Source: Mesorhizobium amorphae CCNWGS0123 (lineage in GTDB: Bacteria; Pseudomonadota; Alphaproteobacteria; Rhizobiales; Rhizobiaceae). From it: 64,000 nucleotides of DNA. Position numbers and translations under genes: made by a program. The notes under the pieces were generated by a model that ran no database searches, was not told where the DNA came from, and was given only the letters and a program-made list of their open reading frames with translations. The DNA lies in NCBI RefSeq assembly GCF_001686985.1, contig NZ_CP015318.1, positions 3,346,001 through 3,410,000 on the forward strand. The letters run 5' to 3'. Below are positions 7,664 through 19,428 of the stretch, piece by piece. Numbering within the stretch: the stretch's first letter is position 1; each line of letters starts with the position of its first letter.

Positions 7664-8521
7664 ATGAGCGACACAGCCCTGGAGGCGGTGCTGCGGCGCG
7701 ACCGTGCGGTCGTGGCGGTCGCGCTCATCCTGATCGCCGGGCTCGCCTGGGCCTATGTCTTGTGGCTTGCTGCCGACATGGCCATGCCTGCCGCGACTGC
7801 TCCGGTCGCGGGCGGCGACATGGCCGGCATGGATATGTCCGGTATGGACATGTCGGGCATGGATATGGGCACCACGGCAGCACCGGGTTTCCGCGCCTGG
7901 GCGCCGGCCGACTTCGCCTTCATCTTCACCATGTGGGCCGTGATGATGGTCGGCATGATGACGCCGTCGGTTGCTCCGATGCTGCTGCTCTACGCCGGCG
8001 TCGGCCGCAAGGCCAAGGCCGGCGGCCGCCCGATCGCCTCGACGGCATGGTTCTTTACCGGCTACCTCCTCGTCTGGATTGCCTTCAGCGTTGCCGCGAC
8101 CGGCGCGCAGTGGCTGCTTGCTCGCCTCGCATTGCTCAGCCCGATGATGGCCGCCAACAGTGCGGTTTTCGGCGGCGTGATTCTGATCGCTGCCGGCCTC
8201 TATCAATGGACCCCGATCAAGGGCGTCTGCCTGCGGCAATGCCAGGCGCCGATCGCGTTTTTGAGCAGCCATGGCGGTTTCCGCTCCTATCCGCTTGGCG
8301 CGCTTCGGCTCGGCGTCGAGCACGGCGCCTATTGCCTCGGCTGCTGCTGGGCGCTGATGGCGCTCCTCTTCGTCGGCGGTGTCATGAACGTCCTGTGGAT
8401 TGCCGGCATCGCAATCCTCGTTCTTCTCGAAAAGACCATGCCCACCGGGCAATTGATTCCGCGCATCTCCGGCGCGCTGATGGCGGTAATCGGTGCGTGG
8501 CTGCTCGTACGGGCGCTTTGA
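7664..8521 (+). CDS. DUF2182-family polytopic membrane protein with Met-rich loop
   Basis: A 285-residue inner-membrane protein with about seven hydrophobic segments. Between the first and second segment there is a Met/Asp-rich periplasmic stretch with three repeats of the type GMDMS (residues about 47-68), and the second segment contains the motif MMVGMMTPSVAPMLLLY. Such methionine clusters commonly bind soft metals like Cu(I). A conserved CLGCCWALM segment appears near residue 225. It forms an apparent two-gene operon with the DUF1326 protein. Family annotation as predicted metal-binding membrane protein is established; copper as the ligand is inference. Confidence 0.88.
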   Translation: MSDTALEAVLRRDRAVVAVALILIAGLAWAYVLWLAADMAMPAATAPVAGGDMAGMDMSGMDMSGMDMGTTAAPGFRAWAPADFAFIFTMWAVMMVGMMTPSVAPMLLLYAGVGRKAKAGGRPIASTAWFFTGYLLVWIAFSVAATGAQWLLARLALLSPMMAANSAVFGGVILIAAGLYQWTPIKGVCLRQCQAPIAFLSSHGGFRSYPLGALRLGVEHGAYCLGCCWALMALLFVGGVMNVLWIAGIAILVLLEKTMPTGQLIPRISGALMAVIGAWLLVRAL

Positions 8522-8910
8522 ACAGGCGTTTCCCGTCCTCCGGTTCATCGCGTGATCAAGCCAGCGACGCAAAGCAAATCCAGATCTCGGATTTCGCCGC
8601 TGCGGCGAGGATTTGCGATGATCGGACTTTGCCGGCTTTGTATGCGGTGCTGACCAATTTGCGGGCGGCCTTGTATGCAATTCAGGCATTTGCGGCAATT
8701 GGTTTTCAAACGCATTCGAATTCGGTCATTTCCCTTGACCTCACAGGAATAATCGCCTTCGATGCAGTTCGTGAATGGGAGGCAGCGCGTCGGTTGCGAT
8801 GCGGGGTTCCGGTAGTGGGCCGGAATGGGAGCTGTATTCACGCACGGGAAAAGATCAGGTTTTGCCTGAGAAACAGGGGCACCTGTAAAACAGAAAAGGG
8901 TCTGTGGGTT
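8522..8910 (+). promoter_or_regulatory. 389-base upstream region of aapJ
   Basis: No gene is supported here. The stretch is clearly less GC-rich than the coding sequence and holds two small stem-loops close to the aapJ start (CAGG/CCTG pairs at about 8861-8875 and 8874-8887). A CTTGACC at about 8733 is a possible -35 element without a clear -10. It probably contains the aap promoter and a leader of up to about 150 bases. Confidence 0.4.
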
Positions 8911-9939
8911 ATGAAACACATTGCAATCGGCATTCTCGGCGCCGCCGCGCTTGGATTGACGGCTACGGCCGCTTCGGCCGGCACGCTCGACACCGTCAAA
9001 CAGAAGGGCTTCATTCAGTGCGGCGTGTCGACCGGCCTGGCCGGCTTCTCGGCGCCCGACGACAAGGGTGACTGGCAAGGCATCGACGCGGACTTCTGCC
9101 GCGCAGTCGCCGGGGCTGTCTTCGGTGATGGCACCAAGGTCAAGTTCACGCCGCTCAGCGCCAAGGAACGCTTCACTGCGCTGCAGTCGGGCGAAGTCGA
9201 CATCCTGTCGCGCAACACCACCTGGACCATCAATCGCGATACCGCGCTCGGCCTGAACTTCATCGGCGTCACCTATTATGACGGCCAGGGTTTCATGATC
9301 AACGCCAAGAAGCTGCCGGGCGTGAATTCGGCACTGCAGCTTTCGGGCGCCGCCGTCTGCGTGCAGAGCGGCACCACCACCGAACTCAACCTTGCCGACT
9401 ATTTCAAGTCGAACAAGATGGAGTACAACCCGGTCGTCTTCGAGAAGCTGGAAGAGGTCAACGCCGCCTATGACGCCGGCCGTTGCGACGTCTACACCAC
9501 CGACCAGTCGGGCCTCTATGGCATCCGCCTGACGCTCGGCGCACCCGCCGACCATGTCGTGCTGCCCGAGATCATCTCCAAGGAGCCGCTCGGACCGGCC
9601 GTGCGCCAGGGAGACGATCAGTGGTACCACATCGTCAAGTGGACCTATTTCGCGCTCCTGCAGGCAGAGGAACTCGGCATCACCAAGGCCAATGTCGAGG
9701 AGATGAAGACCTCCGACAATCCCGAGATCAAGCGTGTCCTTGGCCAGGAAGCAGACACCAAGATCGGTACCGATCTCGGCGTCTCCAACGACTGGGTCGT
9801 GAACATCGTCAAGGCAGTGGGAAATTACGGCGAAATGTTCGAGCGCAATGTCGGCTCGGGCAGCCCGCTCAAGATCGCGCGCGGCATCAACGCGCTGTGG
9901 ACCAAGGGCGGCCTGCAATACGCTCCGCCGATCCGCTGA
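8911..9939 (+). CDS. aapJ: General L-amino-acid ABC transporter, periplasmic binding protein
   Basis: A 342-residue periplasmic solute-binding protein of the polar amino-acid family. A 23-residue signal peptide ends in ATAASA before GTLDTVKQKGFIQCGVSTG, and the mature protein shows GLAGFSAPDDKGDWQGIDADFCRA-type sequence typical for AapJ/BztA, longer than most family-3 binding proteins. The same frame is open far upstream, but the ATG at 8911 is chosen because it begins the signal peptide. It is the first gene of a complete aapJQMP set; a stable hairpin behind it likely raises its expression relative to the permeases, as needed for excess binding protein. Confidence 0.95.
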   Translation: MKHIAIGILGAAALGLTATAASAGTLDTVKQKGFIQCGVSTGLAGFSAPDDKGDWQGIDADFCRAVAGAVFGDGTKVKFTPLSAKERFTALQSGEVDILSRNTTWTINRDTALGLNFIGVTYYDGQGFMINAKKLPGVNSALQLSGAAVCVQSGTTTELNLADYFKSNKMEYNPVVFEKLEEVNAAYDAGRCDVYTTDQSGLYGIRLTLGAPADHVVLPEIISKEPLGPAVRQGDDQWYHIVKWTYFALLQAEELGITKANVEEMKTSDNPEIKRVLGQEADTKIGTDLGVSNDWVVNIVKAVGNYGEMFERNVGSGSPLKIARGINALWTKGGLQYAPPIR

Positions 9940-9951
9940 TCGAAATGTGAT

Positions 9952-9978
9952 CCGGAAGGCAGATCCTCTGCCTTCCGG
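9952..9978 (+). terminator. Intercistronic hairpin between aapJ and aapQ
   Basis: An 11-bp perfect stem (CCGGAAGGCAG at 9952-9962, complement at 9968-9978) with a 5-base loop, followed by TTTCTCTTT. It may act as partial terminator or as an RNA-stabilising 3' hairpin for the aapJ message, a common arrangement after binding-protein genes. Confidence 0.6.
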
Positions 9979-10003
9979 TTTCTCTTTCCAGGGGACGGGT
10001 CGC

Positions 10004-11191
10004 ATGGCATCGCAGGAAATTCTTCGCGAGGAGCCAAGTCGGGCTTCCTTCATCAATGATCCGAAAGTGCGCAGTCTTGTCTTCCAGGCTGTGGTGGTCG
10101 TCGTACTGGGTGCCCTAGTCTGGTGGATCGTCCAGAATACCATCGACAATCTGCAGCGCCTGCACATTGCATCCGGCTTTGGCTTCCTCAGGGGACGCGC
10201 CGGCTTCGACATCTCAGACAGCGCCATCGCTTACACATCGGATTCGACCTATGGCCGGGCGATCGTCGTCGGCTTCATAAACACGCTTATCGTGGCCGCA
10301 GCAGGCATCGTCACGGCAACCATCATCGGTTTCATCGTCGGTGTCGGCCGGCTGTCGCGCAATTGGCTGATCCGTAAGATCTGCATGGTCTACGTCGAGG
10401 TGTTCCGCAACATCCCGCCACTGCTGGTCATCTTCTTCTGGTATTCCGGCGTGCTGTCGGTGCTGCCGGCGCCGCGTGACAGCTACCACCTGCCGTTCGG
10501 CTCCTTCCTCAACCAGCGCGGCTTCTATTTTCCGCGCGCCATGTGGGGCGAAGGCTCCTGGCTGATCCTGGTTGCGTTCCTTGTCGGCATCGCCATGGCG
10601 TGGTTCGTCGCCCGCAAGGCGCATCAGCGGCAGATGGCGACCGGCCAGCAATTCCCGGTGTTCTGGACATCGCTGGCGCTGGTCGTCGGCCTGCCGGTGC
10701 TCGCCTATGCGCTGAGCGGCTTTCCGCTGAGCTTTGATTTTCCCAAGCAATCGACCTTCAACTTGACCGGTGGCTTCCAGGTCAAGCCCGAGTTCCTGTC
10801 GCTCTATCTGGCGCTGTCCTGCTACACGGCAGCCTTCATTGCCGAGATCGTGCGCGCCGGCATCATGGGCGTCAGCAAGGGCCAGACAGAGGCGGCCGGC
10901 GCGCTGGGCGTAAGGCCAGGGTCGATCCTGCGGCTCGTCGTCGTTCCGCAAGCCATGCGCATCGTCATCCCGCCGCTGACCAGCCAGTATCTCAACCTGA
11001 CCAAGAACTCCTCGCTGGCCATCGCCATCGGCTATCCCGATTTGACGGCGACAGCCGGCACCGTGCTGAACCAGACCGGCCAGGCGATCGAATGCGTGCT
11101 GATCATGATGGTGGTTTACCTCGTGCTCAGCCTGGTGACCTCGGCGGTCATGAACGTGGTCAACGCCAGAATGGCGCTGGTGGAGAGGTAG
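10004..11191 (+). CDS. aapQ: General L-amino-acid ABC transporter permease
   Basis: A 395-residue inner-membrane permease of the His/Glu/Gln/Arg/opine family. It is longer than the usual 220-260 residues because AapQ/BztB proteins carry extra sequence between the first transmembrane segments. The permease coupling (EAA) loop is seen in '[26 protein letters not shown]' near residue 300. The ATG at 10004 is chosen for the CCAGGGGA ribosome site 6-7 bases upstream and because it begins the typical [11 protein letters not shown]-terminus. It pairs with AapM to form the membrane channel and is separated from aapM by only 4 bases. Confidence 0.95.
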   Translation: MASQEILREEPSRASFINDPKVRSLVFQAVVVVVLGALVWWIVQNTIDNLQRLHIASGFGFLRGRAGFDISDSAIAYTSDSTYGRAIVVGFINTLIVAAAGIVTATIIGFIVGVGRLSRNWLIRKICMVYVEVFRNIPPLLVIFFWYSGVLSVLPAPRDSYHLPFGSFLNQRGFYFPRAMWGEGSWLILVAFLVGIAMAWFVARKAHQRQMATGQQFPVFWTSLALVVGLPVLAYALSGFPLSFDFPKQSTFNLTGGFQVKPEFLSLYLALSCYTAAFIAEIVRAGIMGVSKGQTEAAGALGVRPGSILRLVVVPQAMRIVIPPLTSQYLNLTKNSSLAIAIGYPDLTATAGTVLNQTGQAIECVLIMMVVYLVLSLVTSAVMNVVNARMALVER

Positions 11192-11195
11192 GGCC

Positions 11196-12353
11196 ATGCA
11201 GGAACACGACACATCCTGGGTGCGCACCGAAATGGCGCTGGCGCAACCGGCCCCGGCCGGGGTGCGCGGGCTTGGCGCTTGGGTGCGCACAAACCTGGTC
11301 GGTTCGGTTGGCGACACCATCCTGACCGTCATCGGCATTGCGCTTGTCGTGATGATCGTACCGCAGGTCGTCAGCTGGGCCTTCCTCAACGCCCAGTGGA
11401 CGGGACCGGACCGCACCGTTTGCGCCACTGTGGCGCAGGGCGGCATCCAGCCGGATGGCTGGAGCGGCGCCTGCTGGGCCTTCGTCAACGCCAAGTTCGG
11501 CCAATTCATGTTCGGCCGCTATCCGATCGAAGAGCGTTGGCGGCCGATCCTCGTCGCCATCCTGTTCGTGGCGCTGTTGGTGCCGCTGCTCATTCCGCGT
11601 GTACCGCGCAAGGGGCTGAACGCCATTCTATTCTTCGGTGCGTTGCCGGTCGTGGCTTTCATCCTGCTCATCGGCGGCATGTTCGGCCTGCCGCATGTCG
11701 AGACCTCGCTGTGGGGTGGGCTGCTGGTGACGCTCAGCCTGTCCTTCGTCGGCATCGCCGTCTCGCTGCCGCTCGGCATCGTACTGGCGCTTGGCCGGCG
11801 CTCGAAAATGCCGATCATCAAGACGCTGTGCGTGATCTTCATCGAGACGGTGCGCGGTATTCCCCTGATCACCGTCCTGTTCATGGCCAGCGTCATGCTG
11901 CCGCTGTTCCTGCCGGAGGGTGTCACCTTCGACAAATTCCTGAGGGCGCTGATCGGCGTGTCGCTGTTTGCCGCAGCCTACATGGCCGAAGTGGTGCGCG
12001 GCGGACTGCAGGCAATCCCGAAGGGCCAGTATGAAGGCGCCGATTCACTCGGCCTCGGCTACTGGCAGAAGATGAACCTGATCGTGCTGCCGCAGGCGCT
12101 GAAGCTGGTCATTCCGGGCATCGTCAACACCTTCATCGGAATGTTCAAGGACACCAGCCTGGTTTCGATCATCTCGATGTTCGACCTGCTCGGCGTGGTG
12201 AAGCAGAATTTCTCGGACGCCAACTGGGCGACACCGCAGACGGCTCGGTCCGGCCTGATCTTCGCCGCCTTCGTCTTCTGGCTGTTCTGCTTCGGCATGT
12301 CGCGCTATTCAATGTTCACGGAACGCCGGCTCGACACCGGCCACAAACGCTAA
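11196..12353 (+). CDS. aapM: General L-amino-acid ABC transporter permease
   Basis: A 385-residue membrane protein, partner of AapQ. It has an N-terminal membrane anchor, a periplasmic segment with two cysteines (TVCATVAQG and WSGACWAF), and a C-terminal permease core with the coupling motif '[26 protein letters not shown]' around residues 270-295. Length and the extended first half are typical of AapM/BztC. The start lies 4 bases after the aapQ stop with GAGAGGTAGGG as ribosome site. Together with AapQ it binds the AapP ATPase on the cytoplasmic side. Confidence 0.95.
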   Translation: MQEHDTSWVRTEMALAQPAPAGVRGLGAWVRTNLVGSVGDTILTVIGIALVVMIVPQVVSWAFLNAQWTGPDRTVCATVAQGGIQPDGWSGACWAFVNAKFGQFMFGRYPIEERWRPILVAILFVALLVPLLIPRVPRKGLNAILFFGALPVVAFILLIGGMFGLPHVETSLWGGLLVTLSLSFVGIAVSLPLGIVLALGRRSKMPIIKTLCVIFIETVRGIPLITVLFMASVMLPLFLPEGVTFDKFLRALIGVSLFAAAYMAEVVRGGLQAIPKGQYEGADSLGLGYWQKMNLIVLPQALKLVIPGIVNTFIGMFKDTSLVSIISMFDLLGVVKQNFSDANWATPQTARSGLIFAAFVFWLFCFGMSRYSMFTERRLDTGHKR

Positions 12354-12374
12354 GAACAAAAAAGGGAACCTGCC

Positions 12375-13178
12375 ATGACCACTGAAAACGCCGTCAGTGC
12401 GGAAGAGATCAAGGTCAACGCCGCCAAGATGCATATCTCCACCACCGATGTCGCCATCGACATCATCGGCATGCACAAATGGTATGGCGAGTTCCATGTG
12501 CTGAAGGACATCAACCTCAAGGTGATGCGCGGCGAGCGCATCGTCATCTGCGGTCCGTCCGGCTCCGGCAAGTCGACCATGATCCGCTGCATCAACCGGC
12601 TGGAGGAGCACCAGAAGGGCAAGATCATCGTCGACGGCAAGGAACTCACCAACGATCTCAAGAAGATCGACGAGGTGCGTCGCGAGGTCGGCATGGTGTT
12701 CCAGCACTTCAACCTGTTCCCGCACCTGACCATCCTTGAGAACTGCACGCTGGCGCCGATCTGGGTGCGCAAGACGCCGAAGAAGCAGGCCGAGGAAATC
12801 GCCATGCACTTCCTCAAGCGCGTCAAGATCCCGGAACAGGCCAACAAATATCCGGGCCAGCTGTCCGGCGGCCAGCAGCAGCGCGTCGCGATCGCGCGTT
12901 CGCTGTGCATGAACCCGCGCATCATGCTGTTCGACGAGCCGACCTCGGCGCTCGATCCCGAGATGATCAAGGAAGTGCTGGAGACGATGGTGGGCCTCGC
13001 CGAAGAAGGCATGACCATGCTGTGCGTCACCCACGAAATGGGCTTTGCCCGCAAGGTCGCCAACCGGGTGATCTTCATGGACCAGGGCCAGATCGTCGAG
13101 CAGAACACGCCGGCCGAGTTCTTCGACCACCCGCGCCATGAGCGCACGAAACTGTTCCTGTCGCAGATACTGCACTGA
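12375..13178 (+). CDS. aapP: General L-amino-acid ABC transporter ATP-binding protein
   Basis: A 267-residue ABC ATPase that powers the AapQM permease. Walker A is GPSGSGKST at 60-68, the signature LSGGQQQR starts at 163, and Walker B with catalytic Glu is [10 protein letters not shown] at about 185-194; the switch His lies in [10 protein letters not shown]. An N-terminal extension of about 25 residues precedes the ABC core. It is the last gene of the operon and is followed by a strong terminator at 13200. In rhizobia this system takes up a broad range of L-amino acids and is important in legume nodules; substrate range here is inferred from the family. Confidence 0.95.
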   Translation: MTTENAVSAEEIKVNAAKMHISTTDVAIDIIGMHKWYGEFHVLKDINLKVMRGERIVICGPSGSGKSTMIRCINRLEEHQKGKIIVDGKELTNDLKKIDEVRREVGMVFQHFNLFPHLTILENCTLAPIWVRKTPKKQAEEIAMHFLKRVKIPEQANKYPGQLSGGQQQRVAIARSLCMNPRIMLFDEPTSALDPEMIKEVLETMVGLAEEGMTMLCVTHEMGFARKVANRVIFMDQGQIVEQNTPAEFFDHPRHERTKLFLSQILH

Positions 13179-13199
13179 CCGATCCGACACAGATCGAGA

Positions 13200-13229
13200 A
13201 GCCCGGCCGCATCGCGGCCGGGCTTTTTG
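13200..13229 (+). terminator. Rho-independent terminator of the aapJQMP operon
   Basis: An 11-bp GC-rich stem (AGCCCGGCCGC at 13200-13210 with its complement at 13214-13224), a 3-base loop, then TTTT and a second T-run. It stands 21 bases after the aapP stop. Confidence 0.85.
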
Positions 13230-13271
13230 CGTTTTTGGCGGTCAGGTAATGATCGCCTGCGTTGAAACGCG

Positions 13272-13958
13272 ATGGGACCGCAGAGCCTGATGAGAAAACT
13301 CCTGCGCTTTCTGGCCTTGCTGGTCGTCGCGGTTGCGCTTGCCGCAGCACTTGGCACGCTGGTGCCGCGGCCGCTGTGGAGAGCGGCGGCCGCGGCGCCC
13401 GCCGGCACGCGTCACATCCTGGTGCTGAACAATCCGATCCACACCGATATCGCCATTCCGGTCGACGACGATGTGCGCCAGCGCTTCCGTTTCCTGGCCG
13501 ATGCCGGCATTCCGGCCGACGCTCCGGAGGTGCGCTACATCGTCTTCGGCTGGGGCGGCCGCGCCTTCTACCTGGAGACGCCGACCTGGTCTGAACTGAA
13601 GGCCATGCCGGTGCTCAAGGCGCTGACGCGTGACGCCTCGGTGATGCATGTCGATATCGCCGGCGCCATCACCGAGCCGCATCCTGACGTCGCCGGCTTC
13701 GACGTCGGCGAGGAGCGTTTTGCAGCCTTGCTCGACTTCATCGCCACGAGCTTCCAGCAGGGGCCGAACGGCCCGGTCGTCATCGAGAATGCCGCCTATT
13801 CCCGCTTCGATCGATTCTACGAGGCCAACGGACATTTCAACGCGCTGGTCGGCTGCAACACCTGGACGGCGGCAGCCTTGCGCACCGCCGGCTTGCGCAC
13901 CGGCTGGTGGAACCCGCTGCCGGTGTCGCTGGGATTTTCGATGCGGCTTTATAATTGA
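13272..13958 (+). CDS. DUF2459 (TIGR02117) family protein, membrane-anchored
   Basis: A 228-residue protein with one N-terminal hydrophobic segment (about residues 8-28) that is either a membrane anchor or an uncleaved signal. The mature part shows the family features 'NNPIHTDI', 'FGWGGRAFYLETPTW' and, towards the C-terminus, 'VGCNTWTAAALRTAG'. The conserved His and Cys are consistent with a thiol-hydrolase-like fold, but the activity is uncharacterised. An ATG at 13290 (MRKLLRF) is a good alternative start since it directly precedes the hydrophobic segment; neither start has a strong ribosome site. It is convergent with the monooxygenase gene. Confidence 0.82.
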   Translation: MGPQSLMRKLLRFLALLVVAVALAAALGTLVPRPLWRAAAAAPAGTRHILVLNNPIHTDIAIPVDDDVRQRFRFLADAGIPADAPEVRYIVFGWGGRAFYLETPTWSELKAMPVLKALTRDASVMHVDIAGAITEPHPDVAGFDVGEERFAALLDFIATSFQQGPNGPVVIENAAYSRFDRFYEANGHFNALVGCNTWTAAALRTAGLRTGWWNPLPVSLGFSMRLYN

Positions 13959-14015
13959 AAGGGCCTTGGGCCTTACGCCAGCGCCTCATTCCTTCGCGCC
14001 CCCCCGTCGAGCTTT

Positions 14016-15257
14016 TCATTGCCGTTCGCCAGCCTCCGGCGCTTGCCACCCATAAAGCCAGTCCAAATCCGCCGCGAGCTTCTCCGGCGCCCGCATTTTC
14101 AGGAACAGGTTGCGCGCCAACGCCACCGGGCCAGCAGCGTGCCAGGCAAGGCGGTTGACGGCGCCGCGGCGTGCTGCCTTGGCGACACGCGACCGTCGCA
14201 GGCCTTCCCAGATTTGAAGACTTCCGGCCAGGTCGGCAGGGGCGGCGGCCATGAAGTCGGCCAGTGTCGCGGCGTCCTCGATCGCCATCGCCGCGCCCTG
14301 CGCCGCGAAGGGCGTCATCGCATGCGCGGCGTCGCCGATCAGCGCGATGCCGTCCGGCGCTGTCCAAGGCTGCTTCGGGTCGACCGTATGGATCGGCCAG
14401 GCCATCCACGGGCCGGCTTCCTCGGCCAGCCGGGCAAGTGCGGGCGCGGTGCCGCGCATGGCCTCGGTGAGGAGGCCGGGATCGGCAAGGCCCGACCAGG
14501 CCTCGGCGATGCGCTCGCCTTTGGTGAAGGCGGCGAGGTTGAAGGCAGTACCCCGGCTGACCGGATAGGCGACTAGGTGGAAACCGGGATGCAGGAAGGT
14601 GGTGACCGAGTTCGTTGCGCCCACTGCGGCAAAGGCCCTTCCGGCGACACTGTCGGCCGGCACCGTGGCGCGCCAGGCCAGTTCGCCCGAAAACCGGCTT
14701 TTACCGGAAATCGCCTTGTGATCCGGGAACCGCTCCCGAACCTGCGACCAGACGCCGTCGGCGCCGACCAGCAGCGATCCTTCGGCGTCGACGGTCTTGC
14801 CGTCGGCTAGAGCCGTCACGGCGATGCCTTGCGGTCCGGTGGCGACGTCGCTGACGCGGGCGCCGGTGACGAGTTCGATCCCCGGCCGTTCCGCCACCTG
14901 CGCCATCAGCGCGGCTTGCAGGTCGGCGCGGTGGGCGACGAGATAGGGCGCGCCCCAGCGGCTTTCGGCTGTCTGCCCGAGCGGTACGCGGGCAAGTTCG
15001 TGTAGCGTCGCGGCATCCTTCAGCACGACCGCTTCCGGCCGCACCGCGTGCGGCGAGAGCCGGTCAAGCACGCCGAGTTGGCGCAGGATGCGTGTTGCGT
15101 TGGGGGAAAGCTGGATGCCGGCGCCGGTCGCTTCGAGCTGTTTGGCCTGTTCGAACAGCTTGACCGGATAGCCGCGTGCGGCAAAGGCAAGGGCTGCGCT
15201 CAGCCCGGCGATGCCAGCCCCGGCTATGACGACCTGCCGGGACCGCGGGTCGCTCAT
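14016..15257 (-). CDS. FAD-dependent aromatic-hydroxylase-type monooxygenase
   Basis: A 413-residue flavoprotein of the p-hydroxybenzoate/salicylate hydroxylase type. The N-terminal dinucleotide fold GAGIAGLSAALAFAARG spans about 13-29, the DG motif is 'LLVGADGVWS' near residue 165-174, and the second FAD motif is 'GDAAHAMTPFAAQGAAMAIED' near residue 300. Such enzymes use NAD(P)H and O2 to hydroxylate or decarboxylate small aromatic or heterocyclic substrates; the substrate here is unknown. It follows the zf-CHCC gene by 13 bases, so the two are probably one transcription unit. Start at ATG 15257. Confidence 0.9.
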   Translation of the reverse strand: MSDPRSRQVVIAGAGIAGLSAALAFAARGYPVKLFEQAKQLEATGAGIQLSPNATRILRQLGVLDRLSPHAVRPEAVVLKDAATLHELARVPLGQTAESRWGAPYLVAHRADLQAALMAQVAERPGIELVTGARVSDVATGPQGIAVTALADGKTVDAEGSLLVGADGVWSQVRERFPDHKAISGKSRFSGELAWRATVPADSVAGRAFAAVGATNSVTTFLHPGFHLVAYPVSRGTAFNLAAFTKGERIAEAWSGLADPGLLTEAMRGTAPALARLAEEAGPWMAWPIHTVDPKQPWTAPDGIALIGDAAHAMTPFAAQGAAMAIEDAATLADFMAAAPADLAGSLQIWEGLRRSRVAKAARRGAVNRLAWHAAGPVALARNLFLKMRAPEKLAADLDWLYGWQAPEAGERQ

Positions 15258-15270
15258 GGTGTCGAGGGAA

Positions 15271-15516
15271 TCAGGCGGCCTGGTCGATGTAGAGACAGCC
15301 GGCGGGCTGCGTTTCCGTTGCCTTCAGCTTTGGCGAATAGCGATAGAGCGTCGAGCAATAGGGGCAGACCTTTTCATTGTCGTCGCCCATGTCGAGGAAC
15401 ACATGCGGATGGTCGAAGGGCGGGTTGGCGCCGGTGCACATGAATTCCCGGACCCCGATGTCGATCGCCGGATGACCCGCATCGTTCTGGAAATGGGGAA
15501 TGGAACCGCCTGCCAT
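15271..15516 (-). CDS. zf-CHCC zinc-finger protein (NDUFS6-like)
   Basis: An 81-residue protein of the zf-CHCC family. Zinc ligands are probably Cys27 (FMCTGANPP), His36 or His38 (FDHPHVF), and Cys51/Cys54 (KVCPYCSTLY). In mitochondria the homologous domain of NDUFS6 is an assembly subunit of respiratory complex I, and in alphaproteobacteria the stand-alone protein is thought to be the counterpart. It has a good AAGGAGA ribosome site upstream of the ATG at 15516. It sits 13 bases ahead of the FAD monooxygenase gene and is divergent from ppk1. Confidence 0.88.
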   Translation of the reverse strand: MAGGSIPHFQNDAGHPAIDIGVREFMCTGANPPFDHPHVFLDMGDDNEKVCPYCSTLYRYSPKLKATETQPAGCLYIDQAA

Positions 15517-15619
15517 CGTCGTCTCCTTAACTCGGTCTCGTCTGCATCTGGATCATAACCCGTCTGTTTGCAAGATCGATGAAATGAAACTGTCGTAAAA
15601 GCCTGTCAGAGGATAAGTT

Positions 15620-15637
15620 AAGCCGGTTAACCGGCTT
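15620..15637. promoter_or_regulatory. Perfect 18-bp palindrome in the zf-CHCC/ppk1 intergenic region
   Basis: AAGCCGGTTAACCGGCTT is fully self-complementary and lies 46 bases before the ppk1 start in the divergent promoter region. It could be an operator or the stem of a short leader hairpin. No regulator can be named. Confidence 0.45.
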
Positions 15638-15683
15638 GAGCATTTTGCGACCAGGCGGAACCTGGCACGGAAGAGCAGGAACA

Positions 15684-17881
<2,198 letters not shown>

Positions 17882-17885
<4 letters not shown>

Positions 17886-19414
17886 TTTCAACATCCCAGG
17901 GCCGGCTCCAGGATCGCCGACCGCTGTCCATCATCGACATCGGATCGAACTCGATCCGTCTTGTCGTTTATGAAGGACTGGCGCGCTCGCCGACCTTGCT
18001 GTTCAACGAAAAGATGCTGGCTGGCCTCGGCCGCGGCATCGTTTCGACGGGCAAGCTCGACCCCGAAGCGGTCACCCGCTCGATGGAGGAGTTCCGCCGC
18101 TTTCGCGCGCTGTCGAACCAGGCCGGCGCCGAGCACATGTATGTGCTGGCGACCGCCGCCGCCCGCGAGGCGGTGAACGGCCCCGACTTCATCCACCGCG
18201 CCGAGGACGTGCTGAAGACCGAGATCCGCGTGCTCTCCGGCCGCCAGGAGGCGCATTATTCCGCACTTGGCGTCATCTGCGGCTTCCATCCGGCCAATGG
18301 CGTTGCCGGCGACCTTGGCGGCGGCAGCCTGGAGCTGATCGACATCAATGGCGAGGCGATCGGCGACGGCATCACGCTGCCGCTCGGCGGCCTGCGCCTG
18401 CAGGACATGGCGAAGAACTCGCTTGCCCAGGCAGCAAGGATCGCGCGCGAGCACCTGGCACGGGCAAAGCTGCTCAAGGGTGGGCAGGGCAGGGCCTTCT
18501 ATGCCGTCGGCGGCACCTGGCGAAACCTGGCCCGCCTGCACATGGAGATGACCAACTATCCGCTCGGCGTCATGCATCATTACGAGATCAGCGCCGACAG
18601 TGCCCAGAACTTCCTCAAGCAGGTGACGAAAGCCGAGATCGAGAAGGTCAGGGGCATCGAGGGCGTCTCCAAGAACCGCCGCTCGCTGCTGCCCTATGGT
18701 GCCGTCGTGCTGCAGGAGATCATGGCGGCGATGCAGCCCTCGAAGATCGTCGTCTCGGCGCTCGGCGTGCGCGAGGGGTTTCTTTATTCGCTGCTGGACG
18801 AGGCCGAGAAGAAAGCCGATCCGCTGATCTCGGCGGCAGAGGAACTTGCCCGGCTGCGCTCGCGCTCGGTCACCCACGCGCACGAGCTGGTCGAATGGAC
18901 CGGCAAGGCCTTCGCTGCCTTCGGCATCGACGAAACCGAGGACGAGGCGCGCTATCGCCAGGCCGCCTGCCTGCTGGCCGATATCGGCTGGCGCGCTCAC
19001 CCCGAATATCGCGGCAAGCAGTCGCTCAACATCATTGCCCACGCCTCCTTCATCGGCGTCGATCATCCCGGTCGCGCCTTTCTGGCGCTGGTCGGCCTGT
19101 TCCGCCACGAGGGCGTGTTCAACGAGGCCGTGCCGGAAATCCGCGGGCTGGCGACGCCGCGCTATCTCGAGCGCGCTCGCACCCTGGCGGCGATGCTGCG
19201 TGTCGTCTATTTGCTGACGGCGGCGATGCCGGGCGTCATGCCCAGGCTGAAATGGGAGCCCCGCCCCAATGGTGGGCTGGCGCTGGTGTTGCCGGCCGCG
19301 CTGGCCGATCTCTACGGCGAGCGGCCGGCCGGACGCCTGGCGCAACTGGCAAGGGTCACCGGACGCCGGCTGGTGCTGGCGGTTGAGGGCGGGCCGAGCG
19401 TTTCGGTGAAATAG
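17882..19414 (+). CDS. ppx: Exopolyphosphatase / pppGpp phosphatase family protein
   Basis: A 510-residue member of the Ppx/GppA family, which releases terminal phosphate from polyphosphate or converts pppGpp to ppGpp. The ASKHA-fold phosphate-1 motif is [15 protein letters not shown] at about 17-31, followed by the conserved 'LATAAAREA' and the second phosphate motif [14 protein letters not shown] near residue 140. A C-terminal HD-like helical region follows from about residue 310. It overlaps the ppk1 stop by 4 bases. The gene is convergent with a DoxX gene 14 bases downstream. Confidence 0.95.
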
Positions 19415-19428
19415 GTCGTCAGCCAGAA

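Noticed and set aside
7762..8910. Extension of aapJ upstream to 7762
   Set aside because: The frame overlaps the DUF2182 gene, and the real N-terminal signal peptide starts at 8911.
15585..15612. A possible PHO box before ppk1 (CTGTCGT...CTGTCAG)
   Set aside because: The two half-repeats are 13 bases apart rather than the 11-base period of the PhoB consensus, and the second lacks the final AT; support is too weak to list.
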